Assembly (NCBI GenBank): GCA_919902095.1
Contig: CAKKQL010000093.1
Span: forward strand, 1-11,743
DNA length: 11,743 nt
Direction of reading: 5' to 3'
Source of the DNA: Acidiferrobacterales bacterium
GTDB lineage: Bacteria; Pseudomonadota; Gammaproteobacteria; Acidiferrobacterales; Sulfurifustaceae
Under the pieces are notes generated by a model. That model searched no databases. It saw only the letters and a list, made by a program, of their open reading frames with translations, and was not told where the DNA came from. This document shows, piece after piece, positions 1 through 7,981 of this stretch. Position numbers and translations under genes: made by a program. Position 1 is the stretch's first letter. Each line of letters begins with the position of its first letter.

Positions 1-1
1 G

Positions 2-88
2 CGACGCGGCTGGCTCACGAAAGCCGACGTGCTCAACACCCGGTCGCTCAAGCTGTTAAGGCCGCTGCTTCGGCGTACAATGACATGA
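2..88 (+). CDS. C-terminal tail of an unidentified upstream gene (partial)
   Basis: An open frame runs from the left edge of the window and stops at TGA 86-88, giving about 28 residues ending in LLRRTMT. Roughly 20 of 26 third codon positions are G or C, against about 15 of 27 in the alternative frame that continues into the reductase, so this frame is the more likely coding one. The stop overlaps the first reductase start in an ATGA arrangement at 85-88, a common sign of translational coupling. The fragment is basic and too short to assign to any family. It could be a chance open frame. Confidence 0.4.
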   Translation, partial: RRGWLTKADVLNTRSLKLLRPLLRRTMT

Positions 89-1932
89 ATGTCGCCAACG
101 GCGATTTCCCCATGAACGCAGACCCCTTCCGCGCCGACATCGCGCGCCACATCTGGAACACCAAATACCGCTGGCGCGACGGCGACGTCATCCGCGACCG
201 CACCCTCGAGGACACCTGGCGGCGCATCGCGCGCGCGCTCGCGGCCGTGGAGCCGAACGACCCGGCCGGCTGGGAGCAGCGGTTCTACGACATTCTCCAG
301 GACTTCAAATTCCTGCCCGGCGGACGTATCCAGGCCGGCGCCGGCACCGGCCGGCGCGTGACGCTGTTCAACTGCTTCGTCATGGGCACGATCGAAGATT
401 CCCTGGACAGCATCTTCGACAGTCTCAAACAAGGCGCGCTCACCATGCAGCAGGGTGGCGGCGTGGGTTACGACTTTTCGACGCTGCGGCCCACGGGTCT
501 GCCGGCCAAGAGTGTCGGCTCCATCGCCTCGGGTCCGGTATCGTTCATGCGCATCTGGGATGCGATGTGCGCCACGCTGCTGTCCACCGGCGCCCGCCGC
601 GGGGCGATGATGGCCACGCTGCGCTGCGACCATCCGGACATCGAGGAATTCATCGACGCCAAGCGCAGCCCGGGCGCGCTGCGCCACTTCAACCTGTCGG
701 TGCTGGTGAGCGACGACTTCATGCTGGCCGTGCGCCAGAATCAGGACTGGGCGCTGGTGTTTCCGGCCGAGGACATCGCCGGTAACGGCGAAATCGTGGA
801 GCGCGGCTGGTCGGGCCGCCAAGGGCCGGTGCCGTGCCGCGTCATCCGGCGCGTGCGCGCGCGGGCGCTGTGGGAACGCATCCTGCGCGCTACCTATGAC
901 TACGCCGAGCCCGGGGTGCTGTTCATCGACCGCATCAACCGGCTCAATAATCTCTGGTACCGCGAGCACATCAGCGCGACCAACCCGTGCGGGGAAATTC
1001 CCCTGCCGCCCTACGGCGCCTGCGACCTCGGCTCACTCAACCTCACGGCGTTCGTGCGCGAGCCGTTCACCGGCAAGGCGCGCCTCGATTTCGACGACCT
1101 GCGCGCGGCCGCCGCCGTCGCCGTGCGCCTCATGGACAACGTGATTGATGCCTCGCAGTTCCCGCTCGCGCCGCAGGCGGAACAGGCGCGCGCCAGCCGC
1201 CGCATCGGTCTCGGCCTCACCGGGCTTGCGGATACGCTGATATTGCTCGGCCTGCACTACGCCGAGGAGCCGGCACGAAGGCTCGCCGCGGAGGCCATGT
1301 GCGCCATCTGCTACGCCGCCTACGCCGCCTCGACCGGGCTCGCGAAGGCGAAGGGGCCGTTCCCGTTCTTCGAGCGCGACAAGTATCTCTCCGGCGAGTT
1401 TGCCCGGCAGCTGCCGGCCGAAATCCAGGAAGGCATCGCGCGTCACGGCATTCGCAACAGCCATCTCACCGCCATCGCGCCCACGGGCACCATCAGCCTG
1501 CTCGCGAACAACATCTCGAGCGGGCTCGAGCCGGTGTACGACTTCTGCTTCAGCCGGCGCCTGCTCGAACTCGATGGCAGCTACGCCGAATACGAACTGC
1601 GGGACGACGCCTTCCGCCGCTGGCGCCTGCTGAACCCGGAGGGTCCGCTGCCATCCACCTTTGTCAACACCCACCAGCTCCCGCCGGCGTCACACCTCGC
1701 GATGCAGGCGGCGCTGCAGCCGTACGTCGACAACTCCATTTCCAAGACCATCAACGTGCCGCAGGATTTCCCGTTCGCGGACTTCAAGGATATTTATGAC
1801 CGCGCGTACGACCTCGGCCTCAAGGGCTGCACCACGTTCCGCCCCAACCCGGTGACCGGCGCCGTGCTGAGCGCGGTGGACGCCGACACCGGCGCGGCGC
1901 ACTGTTGCACCATCGAGCGCGAGGCCGACTAG
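85..1932 (+). CDS. nrdJ: Adenosylcobalamin-dependent (class II) ribonucleotide reductase
   Basis: This enzyme reduces ribonucleotides to deoxyribonucleotides for DNA synthesis in the cytoplasm, using adenosylcobalamin to make the thiyl radical, so it needs no oxygen and no separate small subunit. The 615-residue protein has the large-subunit barrel signatures: FNC with the first redox cysteine C97, the NPCGEIPL radical loop with N300, C302 and E304, the partner cysteine C313 in ACDLGSLNL, IAPTGTIS near 464-471, and the KGCTTFRPNP strand at 580-589. Short length, absence of an ATP-cone and lack of an adjacent nrdB support class II. The tail ends with adjacent cysteines C607 and C608, probably the reducing pair for the active site. 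Start 85 is kept because it overlaps the upstream stop as ATGA; ATG at 112 is an alternative, with a TACAAT box at 76-81 at a suitable distance. Neither start has a clear ribosome binding site. Confidence 0.93.
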   Translation: MNVANGDFPMNADPFRADIARHIWNTKYRWRDGDVIRDRTLEDTWRRIARALAAVEPNDPAGWEQRFYDILQDFKFLPGGRIQAGAGTGRRVTLFNCFVMGTIEDSLDSIFDSLKQGALTMQQGGGVGYDFSTLRPTGLPAKSVGSIASGPVSFMRIWDAMCATLLSTGARRGAMMATLRCDHPDIEEFIDAKRSPGALRHFNLSVLVSDDFMLAVRQNQDWALVFPAEDIAGNGEIVERGWSGRQGPVPCRVIRRVRARALWERILRATYDYAEPGVLFIDRINRLNNLWYREHISATNPCGEIPLPPYGACDLGSLNLTAFVREPFTGKARLDFDDLRAAAAVAVRLMDNVIDASQFPLAPQAEQARASRRIGLGLTGLADTLILLGLHYAEEPARRLAAEAMCAICYAAYAASTGLAKAKGPFPFFERDKYLSGEFARQLPAEIQEGIARHGIRNSHLTAIAPTGTISLLANNISSGLEPVYDFCFSRRLLELDGSYAEYELRDDAFRRWRLLNPEGPLPSTFVNTHQLPPASHLAMQAALQPYVDNSISKTINVPQDFPFADFKDIYDRAYDLGLKGCTTFRPNPVTGAVLSAVDADTGAAHCCTIEREAD

Positions 1933-1940
1933 CCGCGCTG

Positions 1941-1967
1941 TTGCCGCCGGGTCGTTCGCGCTACAAT
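1941..1967 (+). promoter_or_regulatory. Candidate sigma-70 promoter for the peroxiredoxin gene
   Basis: TTGCCG at 1941-1946 and TACAAT at 1962-1967 are separated by 15 bases, slightly short of the usual 17. Transcription would begin near 1974, about 18 bases before the ATG at 1992. The gap between the reductase stop and this ATG is only 59 bases, so read-through from nrdJ is also possible. Confidence 0.35.
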
Positions 1968-1991
1968 GCCGGCAGGTATCCAGGTTGCATC

Positions 1992-2540
1992 ATGGCCACC
2001 AAAAAACGTCCGCGCCGAGCGGTCACCCCCAAAGCCCGCGTGAAGCCGGTGCCCCGGAAGAAACCCCGGTCCGCCGCCAAAAAGGCCGGCGTCCGCGCGC
2101 TGCCTGCCATCACGGTCCAGACCACCGCCGGCAAAACCCTGCGCCTGACCGACCTCAAGGGCAAGCGCGTGGTGCTCTATTTCTACCCCAAGGACGACAC
2201 CCCCGGCTGCACCGCCGAGAGCTGCGACTTCCGCGACCGCCTCTGGGAGCTCGATCTGCGCCACGCCGTCGTTCTGGGGGTGTCGCGCGACAGTCTCGCC
2301 GCGCATGCGAAGTTCAGATCCAAGTACGGCTTGCCGTTCGATCTCATTGCCGACCCGGACGGCAAGCTGTGTCGCGCCTTCGGTGTCATCAGGCAGAAAT
2401 CGCTCTACGGCAGAAAATACCTGGGCATCGAACGCAGCACCTTCGTGTTCGATGAAACTGGAAAACTGCGCCAGGCATTCCGCGGCGTGAAAGTGCCCGG
2501 GCACGTGCAGCAGGTACTCGAGGAACTCGACAAACTTTAG
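1992..2540 (+). CDS. bcp: Bcp/PrxQ-type thioredoxin-dependent peroxiredoxin with basic N-terminal tail
   Basis: Peroxiredoxins of the Bcp/PrxQ type reduce hydrogen peroxide and organic peroxides in the cytoplasm, recycled by thioredoxin. The 182-residue protein shows the family core from about residue 38: YFYPKDDTPGCT with peroxidatic C73, resolving C78 five residues later (the atypical 2-Cys spacing), and R148 in the ERSTFVFD strand. The ATG at 1992 is chosen over an upstream in-frame start at 1905 because the latter would overlap nrdJ and because CAGG at 1981-1984 sits 7 bases before 1992. Unusual is the first 32 residues: 14 Lys/Arg, many Ala and Pro, no acidic residue, resembling histone-H1-like tails. 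Typical Bcp is about 155 residues, so this tail accounts for the extra length. Its function is unknown. Confidence 0.92.
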   Translation: MATKKRPRRAVTPKARVKPVPRKKPRSAAKKAGVRALPAITVQTTAGKTLRLTDLKGKRVVLYFYPKDDTPGCTAESCDFRDRLWELDLRHAVVLGVSRDSLAAHAKFRSKYGLPFDLIADPDGKLCRAFGVIRQKSLYGRKYLGIERSTFVFDETGKLRQAFRGVKVPGHVQQVLEELDKL

Positions 2541-2558
2541 GCGTTCGACACCGATTCA

Positions 2559-3950
2559 ATGGCCACCAAGCACAAGATCTTCGTCCTCGACACCAACGTC
2601 CTGATCCACGACCCCACCGCCATCCTCCGGTTTCACGAGCACGACCTGTACATCCCGATCGTCGTCCTCGAAGAACTGGACCACGCCAAGGTCGGCATGT
2701 CCGAGGTGGCGCGTAACGTGCGCCAGGTCAGCCGCCTGCTCGACAGCCTGGTGGAAAAGGCCAACGGCGACATCTCCCGCGGCGTCAAGCTGCCCTCGGT
2801 CACGCCCGACATCGAGACCGGACGGCTGTATTTCCACATGGAGGCGGTGCACGCGCATCTGCCCAACGGCATGTCCACCAGCAGCCCGGACAACACGCTG
2901 CTCGGCATCACCCTCGATCTCGGCAAGAGCCACCCGGACCGCGAGGTGGTGCTGGTGTCCAAGGACATCAACCTGCGCATCAAGGGACATGCCCTCGGCA
3001 TCCGCGTCGAGGACTACACCAACGACCAGGTGCTGGACGACGCCAACCTGCTGTACACCGGCAAGGACCGGCTCGACGCCAACTTCTGGGACACGCACAG
3101 CAAGGACATGGAATCGTGGAAGGAGGAAGGCCGCACCTTCTACCGTCTCAAGGGACCGAAGGCGCGCAGCTGGTTTCCCAGCCAGTTTCTCCACACCGAC
3201 GACGAGCACCCGTTCGAGGCCGTGGTGCGCCGCGTTGAGGGCAACGCCGCCATCATCGAGGTGCTGAAAGACTACACCTCCGAGCGCAACAAGGTCTGGG
3301 GCATCGCCGCGCGCAACCGCGAGCAGAATTTCGCGCTCAACCTGCTCATGGACCCGGAGGTCGATTTCGTGACGCTGCTCGGCCAGGCCGGCACCGGCAA
3401 GACGCTGCTCACGCTCGCGGCGGCGCTGACCCAGACGCTCGAGAGCCGGCGTTACAGCGAGATCATCATGACGCGCCAGACGGTACCCGTGGGCGAGGAC
3501 ATCGGCTTCCTGCCCGGCACCGAGGAGGAGAAGATGGGCCCGTGGATGGGCGCGCTCGAGGACAACCTCGACGTGTTGCAGGAGAACGCCACCCAGGAGC
3601 ACGGCGCCTGGGGCCGCGCGGCCACGCATGACCTGCTCAAGAGCCGCATCCGCATCAAATCGCTCAACTTCATGCGCGGCCGGACGTTTCTCAAGAAATT
3701 CCTGATCATCGACGAGGCCCAGAACCTGAGCCCGCACCAGATCAAGACGCTCATCACGCGCGCCGGCCCGGGCAGCAAGATCGTCTGTCTCGGCAACATC
3801 GCCCAGATCGACACGCCGTACCTCACGGAAACGACCTCGGGCCTGACCTACGTCGTGGACCGCTTCAAGCCCTGGGAACACAGCGGCCACATTACCTTGC
3901 AGCGCGGCGAGCGTTCGCGGCTCGCGGATTATGCGTCGGAGATCCTGTAA
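2559..3950 (+). CDS. PIN domain-PhoH ATPase fusion protein (YlaK/PhoH2-like)
   Basis: This 463-residue protein joins an N-terminal PIN nuclease fold to a C-terminal PhoH P-loop ATPase. In related PhoH2 proteins this pairing gives ATP-dependent RNA unwinding and cleavage, so a role in RNA turnover is likely. PIN acidic residues are visible: D11 in FVLDTNVL, E38/E39 in VLEELD, D111 in SPDN and D136 in SKDINLR. The ATPase has Walker A GQAGTGKT at 275-282, Walker B LIIDEAQN at 382-389, the GTEEEKMGPWM segment near 320-330, and a late RGERSRLA arginine motif at 449-456. It starts 18 bases after the peroxiredoxin stop with no recognisable ribosome binding site, and its end overlaps the next gene by 20 bases. 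The domain assignment is firm; the cellular substrate is not known. Confidence 0.92.
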   Translation: MATKHKIFVLDTNVLIHDPTAILRFHEHDLYIPIVVLEELDHAKVGMSEVARNVRQVSRLLDSLVEKANGDISRGVKLPSVTPDIETGRLYFHMEAVHAHLPNGMSTSSPDNTLLGITLDLGKSHPDREVVLVSKDINLRIKGHALGIRVEDYTNDQVLDDANLLYTGKDRLDANFWDTHSKDMESWKEEGRTFYRLKGPKARSWFPSQFLHTDDEHPFEAVVRRVEGNAAIIEVLKDYTSERNKVWGIAARNREQNFALNLLMDPEVDFVTLLGQAGTGKTLLTLAAALTQTLESRRYSEIIMTRQTVPVGEDIGFLPGTEEEKMGPWMGALEDNLDVLQENATQEHGAWGRAATHDLLKSRIRIKSLNFMRGRTFLKKFLIIDEAQNLSPHQIKTLITRAGPGSKIVCLGNIAQIDTPYLTETTSGLTYVVDRFKPWEHSGHITLQRGERSRLADYASEIL

Positions 3951-5190
3951 CCGCCGGCGGCCACGCCGCGGCCCGTTGCTGGCGCTTGGCCTCGCGGCGC
4001 TGACCGCCGCCTGCCAGACCACGGGTTCCGCCTCCCCGTATCAGGTGCTCGACGCGGTCAATACCGCGCGCAGTGCCGCCAACATCGCCCGCTCCGGCGA
4101 TCCGCAGCAGGCCGTCAAGCAGGCGTTGAAGCGCCGTGCCGACGCCTATGAACGCGACCCGCGCCTGCTGCTGGCGGACGCCAAGCGCGTCAAGCGCGAG
4201 TATGACAACCTCGTGGCGCTGTTACGCGGCGAAGTCGGCAAGACCTGGGGCAAAAAGGAAGTCAAAATCGCCACACCCAAGCACTACGTCAAGTACACCC
4301 AGAACTACCAGAGCCGCGCGATCGTGAATTTCGACAGCGGCGAAATCACGGTCGAGACCGTGGACGAGAACAACGCGGTCGCGAGCCTCAGGAATGCCAC
4401 CGTCACCACCCTGCTCACCCCCGACGACCCGCGCGCCACCGATCTCTTTTCCGACAGCGCCGTCAAGCTGAGCAGCGACAGGCAGCCGTATCTGCTCGGG
4501 CTGGTGCTGGATGCACGCGGACGGCCCATCGCCACGCCGGAGCAGGCCGAGGCGTTCGCCGGGCAGTTGCTGACAGGCCGCGGGACGCGCACGGTGGCGG
4601 TGGACGGCGGCGAAAAAACCTCGACGTTCGTCAAATTCACGATGGCGAGCAACTTCGCGCACCGCCAGGCGGAGAAATACCGCACGCTGGTGAACCGCTA
4701 CGCGCAGCAATACCGCATCAGTCCGAGCCTGGTGTTCGCCATCATCAAGACCGAAAGCGGCTTCAATCCGTTCGCCGTGAGCTCGGCACCGGCTTACGGC
4801 CTGATGCAGCTGGTGCCCGCCAGCGGCGGGCGCGAGGGCTGGCGCATCGCCAAGGGCGAGGACGGCATCCCGTCGAAGCACTACCTGTTCGAGCCGGAAA
4901 ACAACATCGAGCTCGGCGTGGCCTACCTGAACATTCTGTCGTTCAAGCAGCTCGAACGCGTGGAGAATCCGATTGCGCGCGAGTACTGCGTGATCTCGGC
5001 CTATAACACCGGGCCGTCAAACGTGCTGCGGGCGTTCTCGAAAAACAGGGACGAGGCGGTGAACGTCATCAACAGCCTGCAACCGCCGGAGATCTACCAG
5101 CGCCTGCGCGCACAGTTGCCGTACGACGAAACCCGGCGCTACCTGCACAAGGTCGTGTCCGCGCGCCGCGAGTTTTTGAGCTTCAACTAG
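3931..5190 (+). CDS. MltC-like membrane-bound lytic murein transglycosylase (lipoprotein)
   Basis: Lytic transglycosylases cleave the glycan strands of peptidoglycan non-hydrolytically, leaving 1,6-anhydro ends. The 419-residue protein begins with a very arginine-rich segment, a hydrophobic stretch and the lipobox LTAAC with lipidated C28. An MltC-type N-terminal region (about 35-235) precedes an SLT fold at about 245-415 with catalytic E275 in IKTESGFNPFAV, the GLMQLVP motif at 290-296, ENNIELGVAYL at 323-333 and ISAYNTGP at 355-362. Residues after C28 are Q29 and T30, with no Asp at position 2, so sorting to the outer membrane is expected. The ATG lies inside the end of the phoH gene (20-base overlap), suggesting coupled translation. 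Because of the long basic leader, a later start near the TTG at about 3976 cannot be excluded. Confidence 0.9.
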   Translation: MRRRSCNRRRPRRGPLLALGLAALTAACQTTGSASPYQVLDAVNTARSAANIARSGDPQQAVKQALKRRADAYERDPRLLLADAKRVKREYDNLVALLRGEVGKTWGKKEVKIATPKHYVKYTQNYQSRAIVNFDSGEITVETVDENNAVASLRNATVTTLLTPDDPRATDLFSDSAVKLSSDRQPYLLGLVLDARGRPIATPEQAEAFAGQLLTGRGTRTVAVDGGEKTSTFVKFTMASNFAHRQAEKYRTLVNRYAQQYRISPSLVFAIIKTESGFNPFAVSSAPAYGLMQLVPASGGREGWRIAKGEDGIPSKHYLFEPENNIELGVAYLNILSFKQLERVENPIAREYCVISAYNTGPSNVLRAFSKNRDEAVNVINSLQPPEIYQRLRAQLPYDETRRYLHKVVSARREFLSFN

Positions 5191-5401
5191 AAGCTGCTCA
5201 TGAACGGGAGCACCTGACGCAGGGATGAAAGGCGCAGAGAACAGCGAGAACCCGGTTTAGAAACTGCCTCAAAAATGAAATCAACCGCCAGGACGCCAGG
5301 ATTCGGGGATTAAAGAAATTGCTTTTCCTGGCGACCCTGGCGCCCTGGCGGTTCAAGATCATTTCCGTTTTTAGACGCTTTGGGGATTTTTGAGTTGGCC
5401 A
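5191..5401. other. Convergent intergenic region
   Basis: This 211-base gap lies between two converging transcripts. I see no open frame with coding character. The left part (5217-5250) contains loosely iterated GCAG/GCGCAGAG-like words; the right part contains the nested palindrome listed separately. No simple hairpin with a following T-run is present on either strand, so termination here may depend on the palindrome or on Rho. Confidence 0.6.
5268..5394. repeat. Nested inverted repeat, possible dispersed intergenic element
   Basis: Outer arms CTCAAAAAT (5268-5276) and ATTTTTGAG (5386-5394) are perfect inverted copies. Inside them AACCGCCAGGACGCCAGG (5283-5300) pairs with CCTGGCGCCCTGGCGGTT (5336-5353) at 17 of 18 positions. 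A further CCTGGCG at 5327-5333 allows a slipped pairing with 5294-5300. The GCCAGG unit is thus iterated on both arms, twice on the left and three times on the right. The layout resembles small palindromic intergenic elements found in many copies in proteobacterial genomes, but copy number cannot be judged from one window. Confidence 0.7.
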
Positions 5402-5749
5402 CTAGTCGCGGTCATTGGCAAGCTGTTCATAGTGGCGCCGAAACAGGATTTCCAGTTCATCGATGACCTCCACCGCACCGCGGCCCTGCATGACATGCTG
5501 GTTCATGAGGTCGTGGGCCTCGTTCAGGAGCTTGGCCGGATCGAGCATCGGATAGGTCGCGCGCAGGCGCTTGATGGCGACCACCACGTTCTCCGCCGCT
5601 GGACGTTCGATGTCGAGTGGCGCCGACACCTCCGCCTCCCGGCCGTGGCGGGCGAACAGGAACTCGGCGTATTCAAGCAGATGCTGCGCCTGCTCGTCAG
5701 GCAGGCGGTCGAGAATCTCAAGCAGGCGGTTTGCGGTTTTGTTGCTCAC
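5402..5749 (-). CDS. Small helical protein of unknown function
   Basis: This 115-residue protein is cytoplasmic and soluble by appearance: no signal peptide or membrane segment, rich in Leu, Glu, Arg and Ala, and predicted mostly helical. The first 35 residues (LLEILDRLPDEQAQHLLEYAEFLF) have the Leu/Glu pattern seen in small DUF2281-like or antitoxin-like helical proteins, but I do not recognise the family with confidence. No cysteines or catalytic motif are visible. The start is GTG; GGCGGA lies about 8 bases upstream as a weak ribosome binding site. It begins 52 bases after the LysR gene stop on the same strand, so the two may be cotranscribed. Third codon positions are strongly G/C, as in the neighbours, supporting a real gene. 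Confidence 0.78.
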   Translation of the reverse strand: MSNKTANRLLEILDRLPDEQAQHLLEYAEFLFARHGREAEVSAPLDIERPAAENVVVAIKRLRATYPMLDPAKLLNEAHDLMNQHVMQGRGAVEVIDELEILFRRHYEQLANDRD

Positions 5750-5801
5750 GGTGACGTCCGCCGGGGCGGATTACGCGATACGACAGCGCATTCGGCGGGC
5801 G

Positions 5802-6716
5802 TTACTTCTTCAGCTTCGAGGCCCGCTGCTCGCAGTGCTCGTGGGCGAAGTTCATGAACTCGTCCATGGCACGCAGGCGGAACTTCTGCCGCTGGAACAC
5901 CAGTGAGAACGGCCGCTCGAACGGCGGCTCGAGGGGGCGCGCGGCCAGCGTGCCGAGCTTGAGTTCCTTGACGATGGTCGCCTGGGAAACAATGGACACG
6001 CCGAGGCCGGCCTCGACCGCGCTCTTTATCGCCTCCGGATTGCCCAGCTCGACGCTCACGTCCAGGTCGTTGTGGGTCATGTCGTTTTTCGCCAGGTATT
6101 CGCTGATGTACTCGCGTGTGCCGGAGCCCTCCTCGCGGCAGACGAACGGCAGGCCGACGAGGTCCTGGCCGCGGATCGAGGCCTTCTTGGCCAACGGGTG
6201 CTGTGGCGGACAGATGAGCACCAGCTTGTCGTGCCAGCAGACCTCGACCACGAGGTTCTTGTTGCTGATCGGGGACTCGACGATGCCGACGTCCACGGAG
6301 TTGTCCTCGACCATGTGCACGATGCCCATGGAATTCGAGACCTTGAGGCGGATGTTGATGCCCGGGTTCTTTTCCTTGAACTCGCCCAAGAGCATCGGCA
6401 GCACGTATTCCGCAATGGTGGTGCTGGCGCCGATAATCAGAATGCCGCTGACATCACCGGTCAGTTCGCGCACCTGGCTCTCCATCTCGCCGTAGAACGA
6501 CAGTATCTTGTCGGCGTACTGAAACACGCGATCACCGGCAGCGGTGAGACTGATCTTGTTGTGCGTGCGATCGAAGAGCCGGGTGTTGAAATATTCCTCC
6601 AGCTGGCGGATCTGGAACGTCACGGCCGGCTGCGTCATGTGCAGCGTTTCCGCGGCCTTGGTAAAGCTCAGAAGCCGCGCCACCGTGTGAAAGACTTGTA
6701 GTCTGCGATCCGCCAT
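5802..6716 (-). CDS. LysR-family transcriptional regulator (CysB/CbbR-like)
   Basis: LysR regulators bind DNA as tetramers and switch target genes in response to a small effector. The 304-residue protein has the winged helix-turn-helix in residues 1-60 (LLSFTKAAETLHMTQPAVTFQIRQLEE, FDRTHNKISLTAAG), a linker helix to about 90, and a periplasmic-binding-protein-like effector domain beginning GILIIGASTTIAEYVLP. The effector region resembles the CysL/CbbR/CysB side of the family, which often governs sulfur or carbon assimilation, but the effector cannot be read from sequence. Unlike many LysR genes it is not divergent from a neighbour; it follows the PilT-like gene by 94 bases on the same strand. 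No strong ribosome binding site precedes the ATG. Its target may be elsewhere in the genome. Confidence 0.92.
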   Translation of the reverse strand: MADRRLQVFHTVARLLSFTKAAETLHMTQPAVTFQIRQLEEYFNTRLFDRTHNKISLTAAGDRVFQYADKILSFYGEMESQVRELTGDVSGILIIGASTTIAEYVLPMLLGEFKEKNPGINIRLKVSNSMGIVHMVEDNSVDVGIVESPISNKNLVVEVCWHDKLVLICPPQHPLAKKASIRGQDLVGLPFVCREEGSGTREYISEYLAKNDMTHNDLDVSVELGNPEAIKSAVEAGLGVSIVSQATIVKELKLGTLAARPLEPPFERPFSLVFQRQKFRLRAMDEFMNFAHEHCEQRASKLKK

Positions 6717-6810
6717 GGGGTTTCAGAAGTGCTTCAGGACAGGGGATTTGACCATAAGTGTTGCGGATTTGGTATAGCGCCGGTCAAGCGCGCCGGGGCG
6801 GCGGCCGGAC

Positions 6811-7947
6811 TCAGACGTAACCTTGGAGCTTGAGCTTCAGGTCGGTCGGGCTCGTGGCATTTTGCAGCGCCGTATCCTCGTCGATCTCGCCCTTACGATA
6901 CAGGTCCAGCAACGAAGCATCGAAACTCATCATGCCTTCGGCCATCGTGCCTTTCTTGATGAGATCGGCGAGTTCCTTGATCTTGAGCGGATCGAGTATG
7001 TACTCGCGCGCCAGCGCCGAGACCGTCATGACCTCGCACGCCACGACGCGCGACTGACCACCCTTGTGCGGCACCAGGCGCTGGCTCACGACCCCACGCA
7101 GGTTCTGCGCGAGCTTGGCGCGGATGCTGACCTGCGCCTCCGGCGGGAACGACGTGATGATGCGGGAAACGGTCTCGGCCGCCGCCGGCGAGTGTACCGT
7201 GGAAAACACCAGATGGCCGGTCTCGGCCGCGGTCATGGCAATCTCGATCGTTTCCGGATCGCGCATCTCGCCGAGCAGGATTACGTCCGGGTCTTCGCGC
7301 AAAGCGGCACGCATGGCGTCCGCGAAACTCACGGTATCCACGCCCACCTCGCGCTGGCTGATGATGGAGCGCTTTTCCGCGAACAAAAACTCGATCGGGT
7401 CCTCGATCGTGATGATGTGCTCGCTGCGATTGAGGTTGATTTCGTTGACGAGCGCGGCGAGCGTCGTGGACTTGCCGGAACCGGTGGCGCCGGTGATGAG
7501 CACGAGCCCGCGTTCAGCCCGGATAAAACCGGCGACAATATCGGGCAGGCGCAGCTCGGCCGGCGTCGGGATGTTGGCGCTGATGACACGCAGCACCATG
7601 CTGATAACACCACGCTGGTAGAAGACGTTGGCGCGCACACGCCCGATGTCCTTGAAGCCGATCGAGAGGTCCACCTGATGGGATTGCTCGAAGATCGCCT
7701 GCTGCCGCGGCGACATGATGCCGCGGGCCATGCGCTCCATCATCTCCGGGGACAACGGTGGAAGCTCGCGAATGGCACGCAGGCTGCCGTCTACCCGCAG
7801 GATCGGATGATTGTGCGTGCGCAGGTGGATATCGGACGCCTTCACGCGCACCGCGGCCGACAGCACCTGGCCGAGGAGCTTGAGCGGGTCGGCCGCGGCG
7901 GCGGCATCGCCGGTCGTGGCGCTGTCATTGGGGACGGTCGCTTTCAT
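6811..7947 (-). CDS. PilT/PilU-family type IV pilus retraction ATPase
   Basis: These hexameric cytoplasmic ATPases power depolymerisation of type IV pili for twitching motility, surface sensing or DNA uptake. The 378-residue protein has the N-terminal segment with KASDIHLR and ILRVDGSLR, Walker A GATGSGKST at about 153-161, the Asp box TIEDPIEF at 180-187, Walker B DVILLGEMRDPET at about 221-233 and the His box near 245-253. The C-terminal part (KIKELADLIKKGTMAEGM...DLYRKGEIDEDTAL) looks closer to PilU than to PilT, and the PilT AIRNLIRE motif is not visible. No pilB, pilC or pilin gene is adjacent. ATG 7947 is chosen because codons between it and the longer TTG start (7998) have low GC at third positions and overlap promoter-like DNA; no ribosome binding site precedes 7947. 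An in-frame ATT at 7983 has GGAGG 8 bases upstream. Confidence 0.9.
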   Translation of the reverse strand: MKATVPNDSATTGDAAAAADPLKLLGQVLSAAVRVKASDIHLRTHNHPILRVDGSLRAIRELPPLSPEMMERMARGIMSPRQQAIFEQSHQVDLSIGFKDIGRVRANVFYQRGVISMVLRVISANIPTPAELRLPDIVAGFIRAERGLVLITGATGSGKSTTLAALVNEINLNRSEHIITIEDPIEFLFAEKRSIISQREVGVDTVSFADAMRAALREDPDVILLGEMRDPETIEIAMTAAETGHLVFSTVHSPAAAETVSRIITSFPPEAQVSIRAKLAQNLRGVVSQRLVPHKGGQSRVVACEVMTVSALAREYILDPLKIKELADLIKKGTMAEGMMSFDASLLDLYRKGEIDEDTALQNATSPTDLKLKLQGYV

Positions 7948-7981
7948 TATCGCGGCTGGCTTGCTGGTCGGATTATCCGTA

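Noticed and set aside
76..81. TACAAT as a promoter for the reductase
   Set aside because: No good -35 box, and it lies inside the likely end of an upstream gene that overlaps the start as ATGA; kept only as an alternative.
2556..4022. 488-residue open frame on the - strand opposite the PhoH gene
   Set aside because: Composition is low-complexity Val/Gly/Ala/Leu/Asp/His-rich as expected from the antisense of a GC-rich gene; the + strand frame has clear PIN and PhoH motifs.
6717..6810. LysR-type autoregulatory site upstream of the LysR gene
   Set aside because: CCATAA and ATTTGG on either side of a short spacer are only imperfect inverted copies, and no divergent gene is present.
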